Under the pieces are notes generated by a model. It was not told the origin of the DNA and ran no database searches. It was given only the letters and a program-made list of their open reading frames with translations. From Roseovarius sp. (lineage in GTDB: Bacteria > Pseudomonadota > Alphaproteobacteria > Rhodobacterales > Rhodobacteraceae): 64,000 nucleotides of DNA. The stretch lies in NCBI GenBank assembly GCA_027493545.1, contig JAOSKR010000004.1, positions 124,001-188,000 on the forward strand, written 5' to 3'. This document shows positions 20,224 to 29,759 of this stretch, one piece after another; the stretch's first letter is position 1, and every line of letters starts with the position of its first letter. The translations under genes were made by a program, and so were the position numbers.

Positions 20224-22944
20224 TCAGGTCGCCGCGGGGGCGGAGGATGGCGCGGTCTTGCCGCGCTCGATATCGTGCAGCAGGCCGCCGGGCCTGGTGT
20301 AGAAGACCCAGGTGATCGCCAGGCAGGCCGCGTAGAAGACCAGGAAGGCCCACAGGGCGCCCACCGGCGATCCGGTCATGGCGATCGAGGTGCCGTAGGC
20401 CTTGGGGATGAAGAACGCCCCATAGGCGGCGATCGCGCTGGTGAAGGCGATGATCGCGGCACTTTCGCGTTCTGCCTGACGGCGCAACTCGCCTCCTTCC
20501 AGCTCCGGCATCAGCCGCGGCACTTCGCGCGACATGATGATGGGAATCATCTGGAAGGTCGAGGCGTTTCCAACCCCGGTCAGGAAGAAGAGCGCCATGA
20601 AGGCCGCGAAGAAGCCGACAAAGCTGCCCGCGCCCAGCGACGCGATCACCCCGAACACCGCCACGATCATGCCGGCGAAGACCCAGAAGGTCACGCGCCC
20701 GCCACCGAAGCGGTCGGAGACCCAGCCGGTCGCGGCGCGGCTCAGCGCGCCCACCAGCGGCCCGAGGAACACGTAGCTGAGCGCGTGAACATCGGGAAAG
20801 GCCAGCTCGGTCAGCAGCGGGAAGCCCGCGGAATAGCCGATGAAGCTGCCGAAGGTGCCGGTGTAGAGGATGCACATCAGCCAGTTGTGCTTGCGGCTGA
20901 AGATGATCGCCTGCTCGCGGAAGCTGGCCTTGGCATCGGCGATGTCGTTCATGCCCAACCAGGCCGCGACGGTGGCGACCAGGATGAAGGGCACCCAGAC
21001 GAAACCAGCGTTCTGCAACCACAGCTCGCCACCCTCGGTCAACGGCACCGGATCGCCGGCCAACGCACCGAACACCCCGACGGTGATGACGATCGGCACC
21101 AGGAACTGCATGACCGACACGCCGAGGTTCCCAGCCCCGCATTGAGCGCCAGGGGCGTTGCCCTTTTCCGCCTTGGGAAAGAAGTAGGCGATGTTGGCCA
21201 TCGACGAGGCGAAGTTGCCGCCGCCGAAACCGCAGAGCAGCGCCAGCGTCAGAAAGATCAGATAGGGCGTTTCGGGGTTCTGGACCGCATAGCCGATACC
21301 CATCGCCGGCAGGAGCAGCGAGGCGGTCGACAGCGTCGTCCACAGCCGGCCGCCGAAGATCGGCACCATGAAGCTGTAGAAGATGCGCAGCGTGGCGCCG
21401 GAAAGACCGGGCAGCGCCGCCAGCCAGAAGAGCTGGCCCGTGGAGAAGTCGAACCCGATCGCCGGCAGCTTGGCCACCACCATCGACCACACCATCCACA
21501 CCGAAAACGCCAGGAGCAGCGCGGGGATCGAGATCCACAGGTTGCGACGTGCGACGGCGCGGCCCTTGTCCTCCCAGAACGTGCTGTCCTCGGGCTGCCA
21601 CTCGTCGAGCACACGCGGCATTTCCGTCTTGCCGGGGACGTGGACCGCCTGCAGTTCGGGAACCGTCGGCAGGGTGTCGAGTTCGCGCCCGAGCGCGCTG
21701 CGCTCCATCGCCCGGATGGACACATGCATCCAGGTCAGCATGACCGCGACCATCGCGACCAGGATCGCGAAGCACGAGGTGTAGACGCCGGTGAGGTCGA
21801 GCACGGCGCCAAAGACGATGGGCAGGACAAACCCGCCAAGGCCGCCGATCATGCCGACCAGACCGCCGACCGCGCCGACGTGGTTCGGATAGTAGACCGG
21901 AATGTGCTTGTAGACCGCCGCCTTGCCAAGGCTCGCGAAAAAGCCCAGCGCGAACAGGATGATGATGAACGGCCAGAAATCCAGCTCGGTCGAAAAGGCG
22001 ATCGGGCCGTCCTTGCCGCGGATCACGTAATCGGTCGGCGGATAGGACAGCATGAAGAGGAAAATCAGCGAAAACCCGAAGGTCCAGTACATCACCGAGC
22101 GGGCGCCGAAACGGTCGCTCAGATGCCCGCCATAGGCGCGAAAGAGCGATGCCGACAGGCTGAACGAGGCCGCGGCCATGCCGGCGGTCTCCACGTCGAC
22201 GTGATAGACTTCGATCAGGTAGTGCGGCATCCACAGCGCCAGTGCGACGAAGGCGCCGAAGACGAAAAAGTAATAGAGCGAGAAACGCCAGACCTGCAGG
22301 TTCTTGAGCGGCGCGAACTGCTCCGCCAGCGAGGGCGCGGCGATGCCCTTTTCCCGGCGCTCGACCAGCGAAGGATCATCCTTGGCGAAGATGAAGAACA
22401 GCACGCCGACAATCGCCAGTCCGATCGCCCAGACATAGGCGACCCCGTGCCAGCCATAGGCGACCATCACGAAGGGGGCGACGAACTTGGTCACCGCCGC
22501 GCCGACGTTTCCGGCCCCGAAAATGCCCAGCGCCGTGCCCTGCCGTCGCGCGTCGTACCAGCGGCTGACATAGGCCACGCCGATGATGAACGACCCGCCC
22601 GCCGGGCCAATGCCCAGCGCCGCGATCAGGTACATGACATAGCTGTCGGCCAGGGTCAGCGCCCAGGTGGCCAGCGCCGTCAGCAGCATCTGTGCCGAAA
22701 ACACCAGACGGCCGCCGTATTTCTCGGTCCACACGCCGAGGAATATCCGCGTGAGCGAGCCGGTCAGGATCGGTGTCGCCACCAGCAGGCCGAACTGGGA
22801 TTCGCTCAGCCCCAGCTCGTCCTTGATGGCAACGCCAATGATGGAAAAGATCGTCCATACCGCAAAGCAGGCGGTGAAAGCGATCGTGCTCAGGCCAAGC
22901 GCGCGGCTCTGATCCGCACGAGAGGCTGTGGCTACGGTCTGCAT
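20224..22944 (-). CDS. narK: Fused nitrate/proton symporter - nitrate/nitrite antiporter (NarK1-NarK2), two masked frame breaks
   Basis: A 906-aa protein made of two complete 12-TM major facilitator units of the nitrate/nitrite porter family, as in Paracoccus. The first half (about 1-420) has GIFGAGNVGAA and GAVGGLVGMIGGLGGF signatures and is NarK1-like (proton-linked import). The second half (about 470-906) has CGFGGGNFASSMANIAYFFPK and ends with IAAYGAFFIPKAYG; it is NarK2-like (antiport). ATG 22944 (MQTVATAS) has GGAG about 8 bases upstream. The frame is open throughout, but about 10 residues at 21131-21157 read APGAQCGAGN. The alternate frame gives ALALNAGLG, the expected nitrate signature, so one extra and one missing base cancel out here. 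Preceded by FNR-type boxes. Confidence 0.93.
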   Translation of the reverse strand: MQTVATASRADQSRALGLSTIAFTACFAVWTIFSIIGVAIKDELGLSESQFGLLVATPILTGSLTRIFLGVWTEKYGGRLVFSAQMLLTALATWALTLADSYVMYLIAALGIGPAGGSFIIGVAYVSRWYDARRQGTALGIFGAGNVGAAVTKFVAPFVMVAYGWHGVAYVWAIGLAIVGVLFFIFAKDDPSLVERREKGIAAPSLAEQFAPLKNLQVWRFSLYYFFVFGAFVALALWMPHYLIEVYHVDVETAGMAAASFSLSASLFRAYGGHLSDRFGARSVMYWTFGFSLIFLFMLSYPPTDYVIRGKDGPIAFSTELDFWPFIIILFALGFFASLGKAAVYKHIPVYYPNHVGAVGGLVGMIGGLGGFVLPIVFGAVLDLTGVYTSCFAILVAMVAVMLTWMHVSIRAMERSALGRELDTLPTVPELQAVHVPGKTEMPRVLDEWQPEDSTFWEDKGRAVARRNLWISIPALLLAFSVWMVWSMVVAKLPAIGFDFSTGQLFWLAALPGLSGATLRIFYSFMVPIFGGRLWTTLSTASLLLPAMGIGYAVQNPETPYLIFLTLALLCGFGGGNFASSMANIAYFFPKAEKGNAPGAQCGAGNLGVSVMQFLVPIVITVGVFGALAGDPVPLTEGGELWLQNAGFVWVPFILVATVAAWLGMNDIADAKASFREQAIIFSRKHNWLMCILYTGTFGSFIGYSAGFPLLTELAFPDVHALSYVFLGPLVGALSRAATGWVSDRFGGGRVTFWVFAGMIVAVFGVIASLGAGSFVGFFAAFMALFFLTGVGNASTFQMIPIIMSREVPRLMPELEGGELRRQAERESAAIIAFTSAIAAYGAFFIPKAYGTSIAMTGSPVGALWAFLVFYAACLAITWVFYTRPGGLLHDIERGKTAPSSAPAAT

Positions 22945-23022
22945 GGCAGGGTCTCCGGCAAGATTGGCTTGGCCCCCCTTGGGGATTGCCGCCAGACCTG
23001 GGACAGGCGCGGCACGGTCTCT

Positions 23023-23036
23023 TTGATTTGGATCAT
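23023..23036 (-). promoter_or_regulatory. FNR/Crp-family box upstream of narK
   Basis: Sequence TTGATTTGGATCAT on the plus strand (ATGATCCAAATCAA read toward narK) matches TTGAT-N4-ATCAA with one mismatch. Its centre is about 85 bases before the narK ATG. A class II arrangement (centre at -41.5) would give a roughly 44-base leader, a reasonable fit for anaerobic or nitrate-dependent activation of narKGHJI. Confidence 0.6.
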
Positions 23037-23136
23037 GATTCAAAAAAAGTACAGCAAAATAAACAGGTTGACCAAACTTGTCATGACCGCCGGAGCAGAC
23101 TATCAAGACAGTGGGGAATACGGGTCAATCTCATGC

Positions 23137-23150
23137 TTGACGGTTATCAA
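23137..23150. promoter_or_regulatory. Perfect FNR-type box between narK and the regulator
   Basis: TTGACGGTTATCAA matches the consensus TTGAY-N4-ATCAA at every fixed position. It lies about 54 bases before the regulator start (ATG 23198) and about 193 bases before narK. It could activate a distal narK promoter, control the regulator gene, or both; direction cannot be decided from sequence. Confidence 0.65.
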
Positions 23151-23197
23151 TTTCACGACTGATACTTGTCAAATCAAGCGAGAGGATGCACGTCGGA

Positions 23198-23896
23198 ATG
23201 CCTGAGTCGGACTACCCGGAGATCCGGGGCCTGCATCTTTTCAGGAACATGACAGACGCGCATTTCGCGGCGCTCATGCGCGGGGCCTATGTGCAGAATT
23301 TCCCGCCACAGATCGAACTGATCGCCGAGGGCGATCCCAGCGATTTCCTGCATGTGGTGCTGTCGGGGTCGGTCGACCTGTTTTCGGCCTGGAACGGCCG
23401 CGAGACCAGCATGTCGACCGTGCGTCCGATCGCGACCTTCATCCTGGCGGCGACGATTCGCGACGGGCCCTACCTGATGTCTGCACGCACGCTGGAGAAA
23501 AGCCGCATCGCGCTCATCCCCAGCCAGGACGTACGCGCGATCTTCGACGAGGATCACGATTTCGCCCGCGCCATCGTGACCGAACTGGCGCTGCATTTCC
23601 GCTCGGTGATCAAGGCGCACAAGGACCTCAAGCTGCGCACGTCGAGCGAACGGCTGGCCAACTACCTGCTGCGCCAGCAGACCCGCGCGGGCGGCGATGC
23701 CGAATTCGATCTGCGCTTCGAAAAGCGCCGGCTGGCGTCGCTTCTGGGCATGACGCCCGAGAACCTCAGCCGGGCGTTTCGCGGCCTGCATGCCCATGGC
23801 GTCCGGGTGGACGGAAGCCACATCACCATCAGCGACCGCGGACGCCTCGAACGGATCGCACGACCGAGCCCGTTCATCGACGACCACACCATCTGA
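23198..23896 (+). CDS. Crp/Fnr-family regulator without cysteines (NarR-like)
   Basis: A 232-aa transcription factor divergent from narK. The N-terminal cyclic-nucleotide-binding fold spans about 15-130 (IRGLHLFRNMTDAHFAALM, LIAEGDPSDFLHVVLSGSVDLF). A dimer helix follows at 125-150, and the helix-turn-helix at about 180-205 is RRLASLLGMTPENLSRAFRGL, close to the FNR recognition helix (E-x2-SR). There is no cysteine at all, so it cannot carry the FNR [4Fe-4S] cluster. In Paracoccus such a protein (NarR) activates narKGHJI in response to nitrate or nitrite; NnrR/Dnr-type NO regulators are the alternative. ATG 23198 is preferred (AGAGGA 11 bases upstream); ATG 23186 would add four residues but has no spacing for a ribosome site. 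Confidence 0.87.
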   Translation: MPESDYPEIRGLHLFRNMTDAHFAALMRGAYVQNFPPQIELIAEGDPSDFLHVVLSGSVDLFSAWNGRETSMSTVRPIATFILAATIRDGPYLMSARTLEKSRIALIPSQDVRAIFDEDHDFARAIVTELALHFRSVIKAHKDLKLRTSSERLANYLLRQQTRAGGDAEFDLRFEKRRLASLLGMTPENLSRAFRGLHAHGVRVDGSHITISDRGRLERIARPSPFIDDHTI

Positions 23897-24163
23897 ACGA
23901 GCGCGACACGCCCTGACCGGGCCCCGGCGCGGCGGGCGACATGGCCGGTGAAGACCGCACTCGCTATCGGCCGGCAATGCTCGGTGCCAGGGGGAGACCA
24001 CGCGCGATGTCCCGGGTGCGTCCACCGCTCCTGGCGTGCCGGGTTTTCCATCCGCATTTCGGCCCGTCGCCCGCCGACACCGAGCAAAGGGCGGCGCCGG
24101 GCCGCGTTGCATCCCGGGGCGCGGCGTGGCAAAGCCCGGTCAGCCAACTGCCGGAGCACGCCG

Positions 24164-24886
24164 ATGATCCTCTACCCCGCCATCGACCTCAAGGACGGTC
24201 AGGCCGTGCGCCTCCTGCGCGGCGACATGGACCGGGCCACCGTCTTCAACGACGACCCGGCGGCGCAGGCGGAGGCCTTCGTGGCGGCGGGCTGCGAATG
24301 GCTGCATCTCGTGGATCTCAACGGCGCCTTCGCCGGCGCGCCGGTGAATGCGGCAGCGGTCGAGGCGATCCTCGCCGCCGTGCCGGTTCCGGCACAGCTG
24401 GGCGGCGGCATCCGCGACATGGCCACCATCGAGCGCTGGCTGACAAAGGGGCTTGCGCGGGTGATCCTCGGCACCGTGGCGGTGGAAGACCCCGAACTGG
24501 TGCGCGAGGCGGCGCGGGTCTTTCCCGGACAGGTGGCGGTCGGCATCGACGCACGGGCCGGGCGCGTGGCCACCCGTGGCTGGGCCGAGAAAACCGAGAT
24601 CGACGCCACCGACCTGGCACGCTCGTTTCAGGACGCGGGCGTCGCCGCGATCATCTATACCGACATCGACCGCGACGGCGCCATGCAGGGGCCGAACGTC
24701 GCGGCGACGGCGGCGCTGGCGCGCGCGGTGACAATCCCGGTGATCGCCTCGGGCGGGGTGTCGCGGCTCGACGACCTGATCGCGCTGCGCGACTGTGGTG
24801 CGCCCCTCGACGGGGTGATTTCGGGGCGCGCGCTCTACGACGGCAAGCTCGACCTCGCCGAGGCGCTGGCGGCGCTGCGCGGCTGA
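24164..24886 (+). CDS. hisA: Phosphoribosylformimino-5-aminoimidazole carboxamide ribotide isomerase
   Basis: Cytoplasmic (beta/alpha)8-barrel Amadori isomerase of histidine synthesis, step four. 240 aa, full length. Starts [17 protein letters not shown] with the catalytic Asp in AIDLKDG. Also [27 protein letters not shown], and the second catalytic Asp in [16 protein letters not shown], then [14 protein letters not shown] 24164 has GGAG 7 bases before it. Its usual partners hisH and hisF are not adjacent: the next gene is an EF-G paralogue on the other strand. The 267 bases between the NarR-like gene and hisA hold no recognisable gene. Confidence 0.95.
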   Translation: MILYPAIDLKDGQAVRLLRGDMDRATVFNDDPAAQAEAFVAAGCEWLHLVDLNGAFAGAPVNAAAVEAILAAVPVPAQLGGGIRDMATIERWLTKGLARVILGTVAVEDPELVREAARVFPGQVAVGIDARAGRVATRGWAEKTEIDATDLARSFQDAGVAAIIYTDIDRDGAMQGPNVAATAALARAVTIPVIASGGVSRLDDLIALRDCGAPLDGVISGRALYDGKLDLAEALAALRG

Positions 24887-24924
24887 GCCGGCAGGTCACG
24901 CCTGTCGCGCGCGCTTGAACATTC

Positions 24925-26834
24925 TCAGGCGCGCGCCATCTCGTCCGATCGCAGTTCGGTGTAGTGATCGAACTCGGCCTCGAACCAGCCGGTGCCGCGC
25001 GCGGCGCTCGCCAGCGCGTTGCTCAGATCGTCGAGCGCGGTCATCGGCAGCATGGCGCGAAAGACATCCCAGCCGGCGGCGTCGGGGTGGCCCTCGAAAC
25101 CCAGAACCTGCCCCTTCATGCCCGAGATCGTCGGCACCAGCCCGCCGGCATAGACCGAGGGCACATGGATCAGCACCTGCGCAATCGGCTCCAGCACAAT
25201 CGTGCCGCTTTCCGTCATCGCCTCCTTCATGCCGTTCTTGCCGGCGGTGCGGAACGCGAAGTCCGAGCTGTCGACGCTGTGGTGCTTGCCGTCGGTCAAC
25301 GTCACCGCGACATCGACCACGGGATGGCCGTGCGGCCCTTCGGAGAGCGCCTCGCGCACCCCGTTCTCGACCGCGGGGATGTAGTTGCGGGGCACGACGC
25401 CGCCCTTGACCGTCTCGTCGAAGGTCTCGCCGCCGCCGCGCGCCAGCGGCCTGACCTCGATCACCACATCGGCGAACTGCCCGGCGCCGCCCGATTGCTT
25501 GCGGTGGCGGTGATGGATGGTCACGGGCTTGCGCAGCGTCTCGCGATAGGCCGGGGGACCGTGCGCTCGGTGACCTCGACACCGAAGCCCTCGGAGAGCT
25601 TGGCCAGGGCGCGGCGGAAATGCTGCGGCCCCTGCACCGCCAGAACGGCGTGGCCCGATTGCGGGTCCTGCGTAACCGAAATGCCGGGGTCGATCTCGGA
25701 GAGCCGCTCCAGCGCGGCGGAAAGGCGCGCCTCGTCGCGCTCGTGCTCGGGCTCGATCAGCCGGCGGAAACCCGGCACATGCGCCTGCGCCCAGTCGGGC
25801 AGCGGCGCCGCCTCGTCTTCGGTAAAGACCTGCGCCGCCGACAGGTGATCGGATTTCATCGTCAGCCCGACCTGCCCCGGCGCCAGTTCGGGCTGCGGCG
25901 ACTTGGCGTCGAGCCCGGTGATCGAGCCCACGGTCTTGCCCGCCAGCATCCGGCCGTTGCCCACCCCGGCCCCCAGCGCGCGAATGAGCACGGTCTTGCC
26001 CAGGTGCTTGACGTGATCGGCCAGAAGCCCCGCCGCCAGCGGCGCGCCGTGCTGCGCAAGCCGTTTGCCGGCCGCCTCGACGCCCGGCACCTCGTGGCGC
26101 AGCGACTTCATCAGCCGCAGCATGCCGTTGCGGTGCTCGGCCGAACCCAGCAGCGCCGGAACCAGGTCGTGATGCTGCAGCACCGCCGTCGCGGTCTCGT
26201 AGACATCCCCGGTCAGCGGCTGCCGGTCCTCGATCAGCTGTTCCAGCAGCGCGTCGTCGTAATCCGCCAGCGCCTCGAGCAGTTCGGCCCGGGCCTCCCT
26301 CTCGCGGCCCTGCACCGCCTCGGGGATTTCCACCAGGAGCGACGGCTCGCCCTCGCGGTACTGCCAGGCGCGTTCCGAGATCAGATCGACGGCGCCGACG
26401 ATCCGGCCACCCTCGCGGATCGGCACCTGCCTGAGCGCGATGCCGTGGCGGCAATAGGCCTGCAGCGCCGAGATCACCTCGCTGATGCGGCCCTCGGCGG
26501 CATCGACGCGGTTGACAAAAAGAAAGCAGGGTATCCCTGCCTCTTCGATCAGCCGGAAATAGGGGGCCGCCAGCACGGCGGCTTGCGGATCCGCCCCGAC
26601 GCAAAGCACCGCCGCATCCGATCCCGCCAGCGCCGGGCCGGCGGTGGCGAGGTTTTCAGCCCCGCCGGCGATGTCGATCGCGGTCCAGTCGTCGCCCATG
26701 AAGCCGAACTGCGTGACCCGCGCCACGCCGGGTATGTCGAGCACCTGCGGGCGCTGCTCCTCGAGCCCGGTCAGCCCGTCGATGAGTGTGGTTTTGCCCG
26801 ATTGCGATGGTCCGAGGACCGTGAAGACCCGCAT
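24925..26834 (-). CDS. EF-G-like translation factor paralogue with degenerate G domain, one frame break
   Basis: About 636 aa repaired, shorter than EF-G (about 700). P-loop GPSQSGKT at 8-15. The region normally holding switch I (RGITI) is missing: the G3 position follows only 39 residues after the P-loop and reads DIAGG (54-58) in place of DTPGH, so the catalytic His is absent. NRVD replaces NKMD. Domains II-V follow: KTVLIRALGAGVGNG, then GGAGQFADVVIEVRPL (domain IV), EALSEGPHGHPVVDVAVTL, and PMTALDDLSNALAS with YTELRSDEMARA (domain V). The frame breaks at the five-G run 25553-25557: one base missing after ERTVP; repaired PAYRETLRKPV. GGGAGG lies before ATG 26834. Related proteins are called FusA2 or 'elongation factor G' in Rhodobacterales; cellular role unclear. 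Confidence 0.82.
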
Positions 26835-27164
26835 GATGTACCTCCCTTTTTGCCAAACCCGCAGACGCCTTGCACTACCCGATCGGCGCGAGAGGCGGCG
26901 CGTGGTCGCCGCGACCCGTCCTGCCTGTCGATCTGCCCCACCCGCCGGCCGGGGTCTGGGCCGGGCTCGGCCCCGTTGCGGCGGGATCGGTCCCGCCAGT
27001 GTCGGCGAAAGCCCCGGCGCACGTCAAGAAATCAGTTCGGCGCATCGGTGCCGCCAAATCCTCGCCCGGTGCATTCGCGCCCACCCGGGCGGGCGCATCC
27101 CCTCTGGTCGCAATTGGACGAACCCAACCCCGCGCGAGCGGCGGAATTCCACACCTGCCCCGGC
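26835..27164. other. 330-base gap without a recognised gene
   Basis: Lies between the EF-G-like start and the modC stop. It holds the EF-G-like ribosome site (GGGAGG at its left edge, minus strand) and presumably that gene's promoter. No tRNA, hairpin with T run, or coding frame with family similarity was seen. Several short frames cross it but show only GC-biased composition. Confidence 0.5.
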
Positions 27165-28250
27165 TCAGACCCCGCCCACGTCGAGCGGCGCGATGGCCAC
27201 GGTCTTGATCACCGCGTGACAGGATACCCCGGGGGCGAGCCCCAGCGCCTCGGCCGAACGGCGGGTGATCCGCGCCAGCACGGTGCCGGCGACGGTATCA
27301 AGCGAGACCAGCATCCCCGGTCCCGCGCCCTCGCGCAGCGCCGCCACCCTGCCGGGCAGGATGTTGAGCGCCGACAGCCCCTTTGGTGCCTCGCGCGACA
27401 CGATCACGTCATGGGCGGCGATCCGCAGGCGCACCACGTGGCCCGGCTCGCGATCTATGTGCGGCAGGAACAGCGGCACCCCGCCGGCATCGAGTTCGGT
27501 CAGCCCGTCGGCATGGTGCCGCGCCACCCGCGCGATCAGCAGCGCGCCGGCCGCGCGCACGCCGGTGGGAATCACCGCCGGATCGGCCAGCACCGCGTCG
27601 GCCGCGCCCTGGCGGACCACGCGGCCGCCTTCGAGCACCACGACCGTGGTCGCCAGCCGCGCCACCTCGGCCGCCGAGTGGGTGACATAGAGGATCGGCA
27701 CCGCGAAGGCGTCGCGCAGGCGCTCGAAGAACGGCAGGATCTCGGCCTTGCGGGCCTCGTCGAGCGCCGCAAGCGGCTCGTCGGCCAAAAGCAGCCTCGG
27801 CCCCGCCAGAAGCGCGCGGCCGATGGCCACGCGCTGTTTCTCGCCGCCCGAGAGCGCCCCCGGGCGGCGCGGCAGCAGGTGGCCGATGCCCATGATCTCG
27901 ACCACCTTCTCGAGGCTCTCGCGGCGCTCGCGAGCCGGCGCGAACCAGCGCCCGTAGACGAGGTTCTGCCGCACCGTCAGATGCGGAAAGAGCCGCCCCT
28001 CCTGAAAGATGTACCCCAGCCGGCGGCGATGCGGCGGCAGCCAGTGGCGCGCGTCGGTGTCGAACAGCTCCCACCCGTTCACGGTCACCCGCCCGCGGTC
28101 GGGCCGCAGGAGACCGGCGACCGCGTTGACGACCGAGGTCTTGCCCGAACCCGAACTGCCAAAGAGCACCGTCACCCCGGGCGGCGCCTCGAACGCGACA
28201 TCGAGCCGCAGCGCGCCCACGGCGTGGCCGATCTCGACCGAGAGCGTCAT
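27165..28250 (-). CDS. modC: Molybdate ABC transporter ATP-binding protein
   Basis: Cytoplasmic ATPase of the molybdate importer. 361 aa. Walker A GSSGSGKTS, Q-loop YIFQEGRLFPHL, signature LSGGEKQRVAIGRALL, Walker B LLLADEPLAALD, and the switch His in YVTHSAAEV. The C-terminal half is a MOP-type domain (LSALNILPGRVAAL, ARITRRSAEALGLAPG) that binds molybdate or tungstate in ModC. ATG 28250 overlaps the modB stop as ATGA. Last gene of the cluster. Confidence 0.95.
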   Translation of the reverse strand: MTLSVEIGHAVGALRLDVAFEAPPGVTVLFGSSGSGKTSVVNAVAGLLRPDRGRVTVNGWELFDTDARHWLPPHRRRLGYIFQEGRLFPHLTVRQNLVYGRWFAPARERRESLEKVVEIMGIGHLLPRRPGALSGGEKQRVAIGRALLAGPRLLLADEPLAALDEARKAEILPFFERLRDAFAVPILYVTHSAAEVARLATTVVVLEGGRVVRQGAADAVLADPAVIPTGVRAAGALLIARVARHHADGLTELDAGGVPLFLPHIDREPGHVVRLRIAAHDVIVSREAPKGLSALNILPGRVAALREGAGPGMLVSLDTVAGTVLARITRRSAEALGLAPGVSCHAVIKTVAIAPLDVGGV

Positions 28251-28940
28251 GCGCCGCCCACCCGCGCCGCGGCGCGGCGCGCCAGCATCTCGGAGGCCAG
28301 CAGCGCGCCCATCGCGATCGCCACCGACACCACCACCAGCCGCAACGCCGGCCCCTCGCCGCCCGGCACCTGCAGAAAGGCGTAGACGGCCGAGGGCAGG
28401 GTCTGGGTCTCGCCGGGGATGTTGGAGACGAATGTGATGGTGGCGCCGAACTCGCCCATCGCCTTGGCAAACGCCGAGGATCGCCCCGGCGAGGATGCCG
28501 GGCATGACGAGCGGCAGCGTCACCGTCACGAAGACCCAGGGCCGTGAAGCCCCCAGCGTCGCGGCGGCCTCCTCGAGCTTTGGATCGACCGCCTCGATCG
28601 ACAGCCGCATCGCCCGCACCATCAGCGGAAAGGCCATCACCCCCGCGGCCAGGGCCGCCCCGGTCCAGCGGAACGCAAAGACGATGCCGATGGATTTCAG
28701 CGCCCCGCCCAGCGCCCCGGTGGTGCCGAAGGTCAGGAGCAGCAGATAACCCGTCACCACCGGCGGCAGGATCAGCGGCAGATGCACCAGCCCGTTGACC
28801 AGCTGCTTGCCCGGAAAGCGCCAGCGCGCCAGCGCATGGGCGGTGAAGAGCCCCAGCGGCAGCGCCACCACCGTGGCCCAGAGCGAGACCCGCAGCGACA
28901 GCGCCACCGCCTGCCATTCCTCTGCCCCAAGCCAGCCCAT
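28247..28940 (-). CDS. modB: Molybdate ABC transporter permease, one frame break
   Basis: Inner-membrane permease of the molybdate importer, about 230 aa repaired. Starts MGWLGAEEWQAVALSLRVS. Hydrophobic segments and LHLPLILPPVVTGYLLL-like core (HLPLILPPVVTGYLLLL) are typical. The EAA loop is EEAAATLGASRPWVFVTVTLP, followed by AFAKAMGEFGATITFVSN after repair. The frame breaks at CC 28474-28475: one extra G on the coding strand after GAIL. Start ATG 28940, with GTG 28943 possible. It starts 14 bases after the modA stop. Confidence 0.91.
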
Positions 28941-28954
28941 CACGCCCGCCCCGC

Positions 28955-29722
28955 CTATTGCCCCAGCACGGCAAAGCCGTGACGTTCAAAGATCGCGTCC
29001 GCCTCGGCGCCGCGCAGATAGGCCAGAAAGGCCCGTGCGACCGGGCCGGCGCGGCCCGCGACCGCCGCCGCCGGGTAGATGATCGGCGGATGGCTGTCAG
29101 CCGGAAAGACGCCCAGCACCTCGACCGCGTCCTCGGCCGCGGCATCGGTGGCATAGACCACCCCCATCGCCGCCTCGCCCAGCGCCACCAGCTTGAGCGC
29201 GGCGCGCACGTTGTCGGCCTGCGCCACCCGGCCCGAGACCGTGTCCCACTCGCCAAGGCTCTGCAGCGCCGCCTTGCCGTAAAGCCCCGCCGGCACCGCA
29301 TCGACCAGCGCCATCGCCAGCCATCCCTCGCCCAGCCGCCGGGCCAGATCCATTCCCGGCCCGATGGCCACCGGTGCAGCGCCCGCCGGGCCGATCAGTA
29401 CCAGCCGGTTGCCGAGGATGTCGGCACGGGTTCCCGCCTCGACCATGCCTTCGCCCTCCAGCCAGTCCATCCATTTGGGATTGGCCGAGATGAACACATC
29501 CGCCGGCGCCCCCAGCGCGATCTGGCGCGCCAGCGCCGAACTGCCGGCATAGGAGAGCGTCACCTTGTCCCCACTCGTCGCGGCAAAGTCGCCGGCGACC
29601 TCGTCGAGCGCGGTCTTGAGGCTCGCGGCGGCGAAAACGGTGATCTGCCCGGCCGCCGCCGGAAGAGCCGTCAGCAGCATGAACGCAAGCGCCGCCGCCT
29701 GTCTGGCAATCCATCCCGTCAT
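28955..29722 (-). CDS. modA: Periplasmic molybdate-binding protein
   Basis: Extracytoplasmic solute-binding protein for molybdate, 255 aa. A signal peptide spans about 1-24 (RQAAALAFMLLTALPAAAG). The mature protein begins QITVFAAASLKTALDEVA, the ModA hallmark. SYAGSSALARQIALGAPADVF and VVYATDAAAED provide ligand-contact Ser/Tyr residues known in ModA. First of modABC, starting 37 bases after the BT1-type transporter stop on the same strand, so the two are likely co-transcribed. Confidence 0.94.
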   Translation of the reverse strand: MTGWIARQAAALAFMLLTALPAAAGQITVFAAASLKTALDEVAGDFAATSGDKVTLSYAGSSALARQIALGAPADVFISANPKWMDWLEGEGMVEAGTRADILGNRLVLIGPAGAAPVAIGPGMDLARRLGEGWLAMALVDAVPAGLYGKAALQSLGEWDTVSGRVAQADNVRAALKLVALGEAAMGVVYATDAAAEDAVEVLGVFPADSHPPIIYPAAAVAGRAGPVARAFLAYLRGAEADAIFERHGFAVLGQ

Positions 29723-29759
29723 GCCCCGCAGTATTGACAGTGCGGCCTTGCCCGCAAGC

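Noticed and set aside
20122-23205. A 1027-codon open frame on the plus strand opposite narK, and an 804-codon one opposite narG
   Set aside because: They lie antisense to well-supported genes, have no recognisable domains, and are explained by the scarcity of stop codons opposite GC-rich coding sequence.
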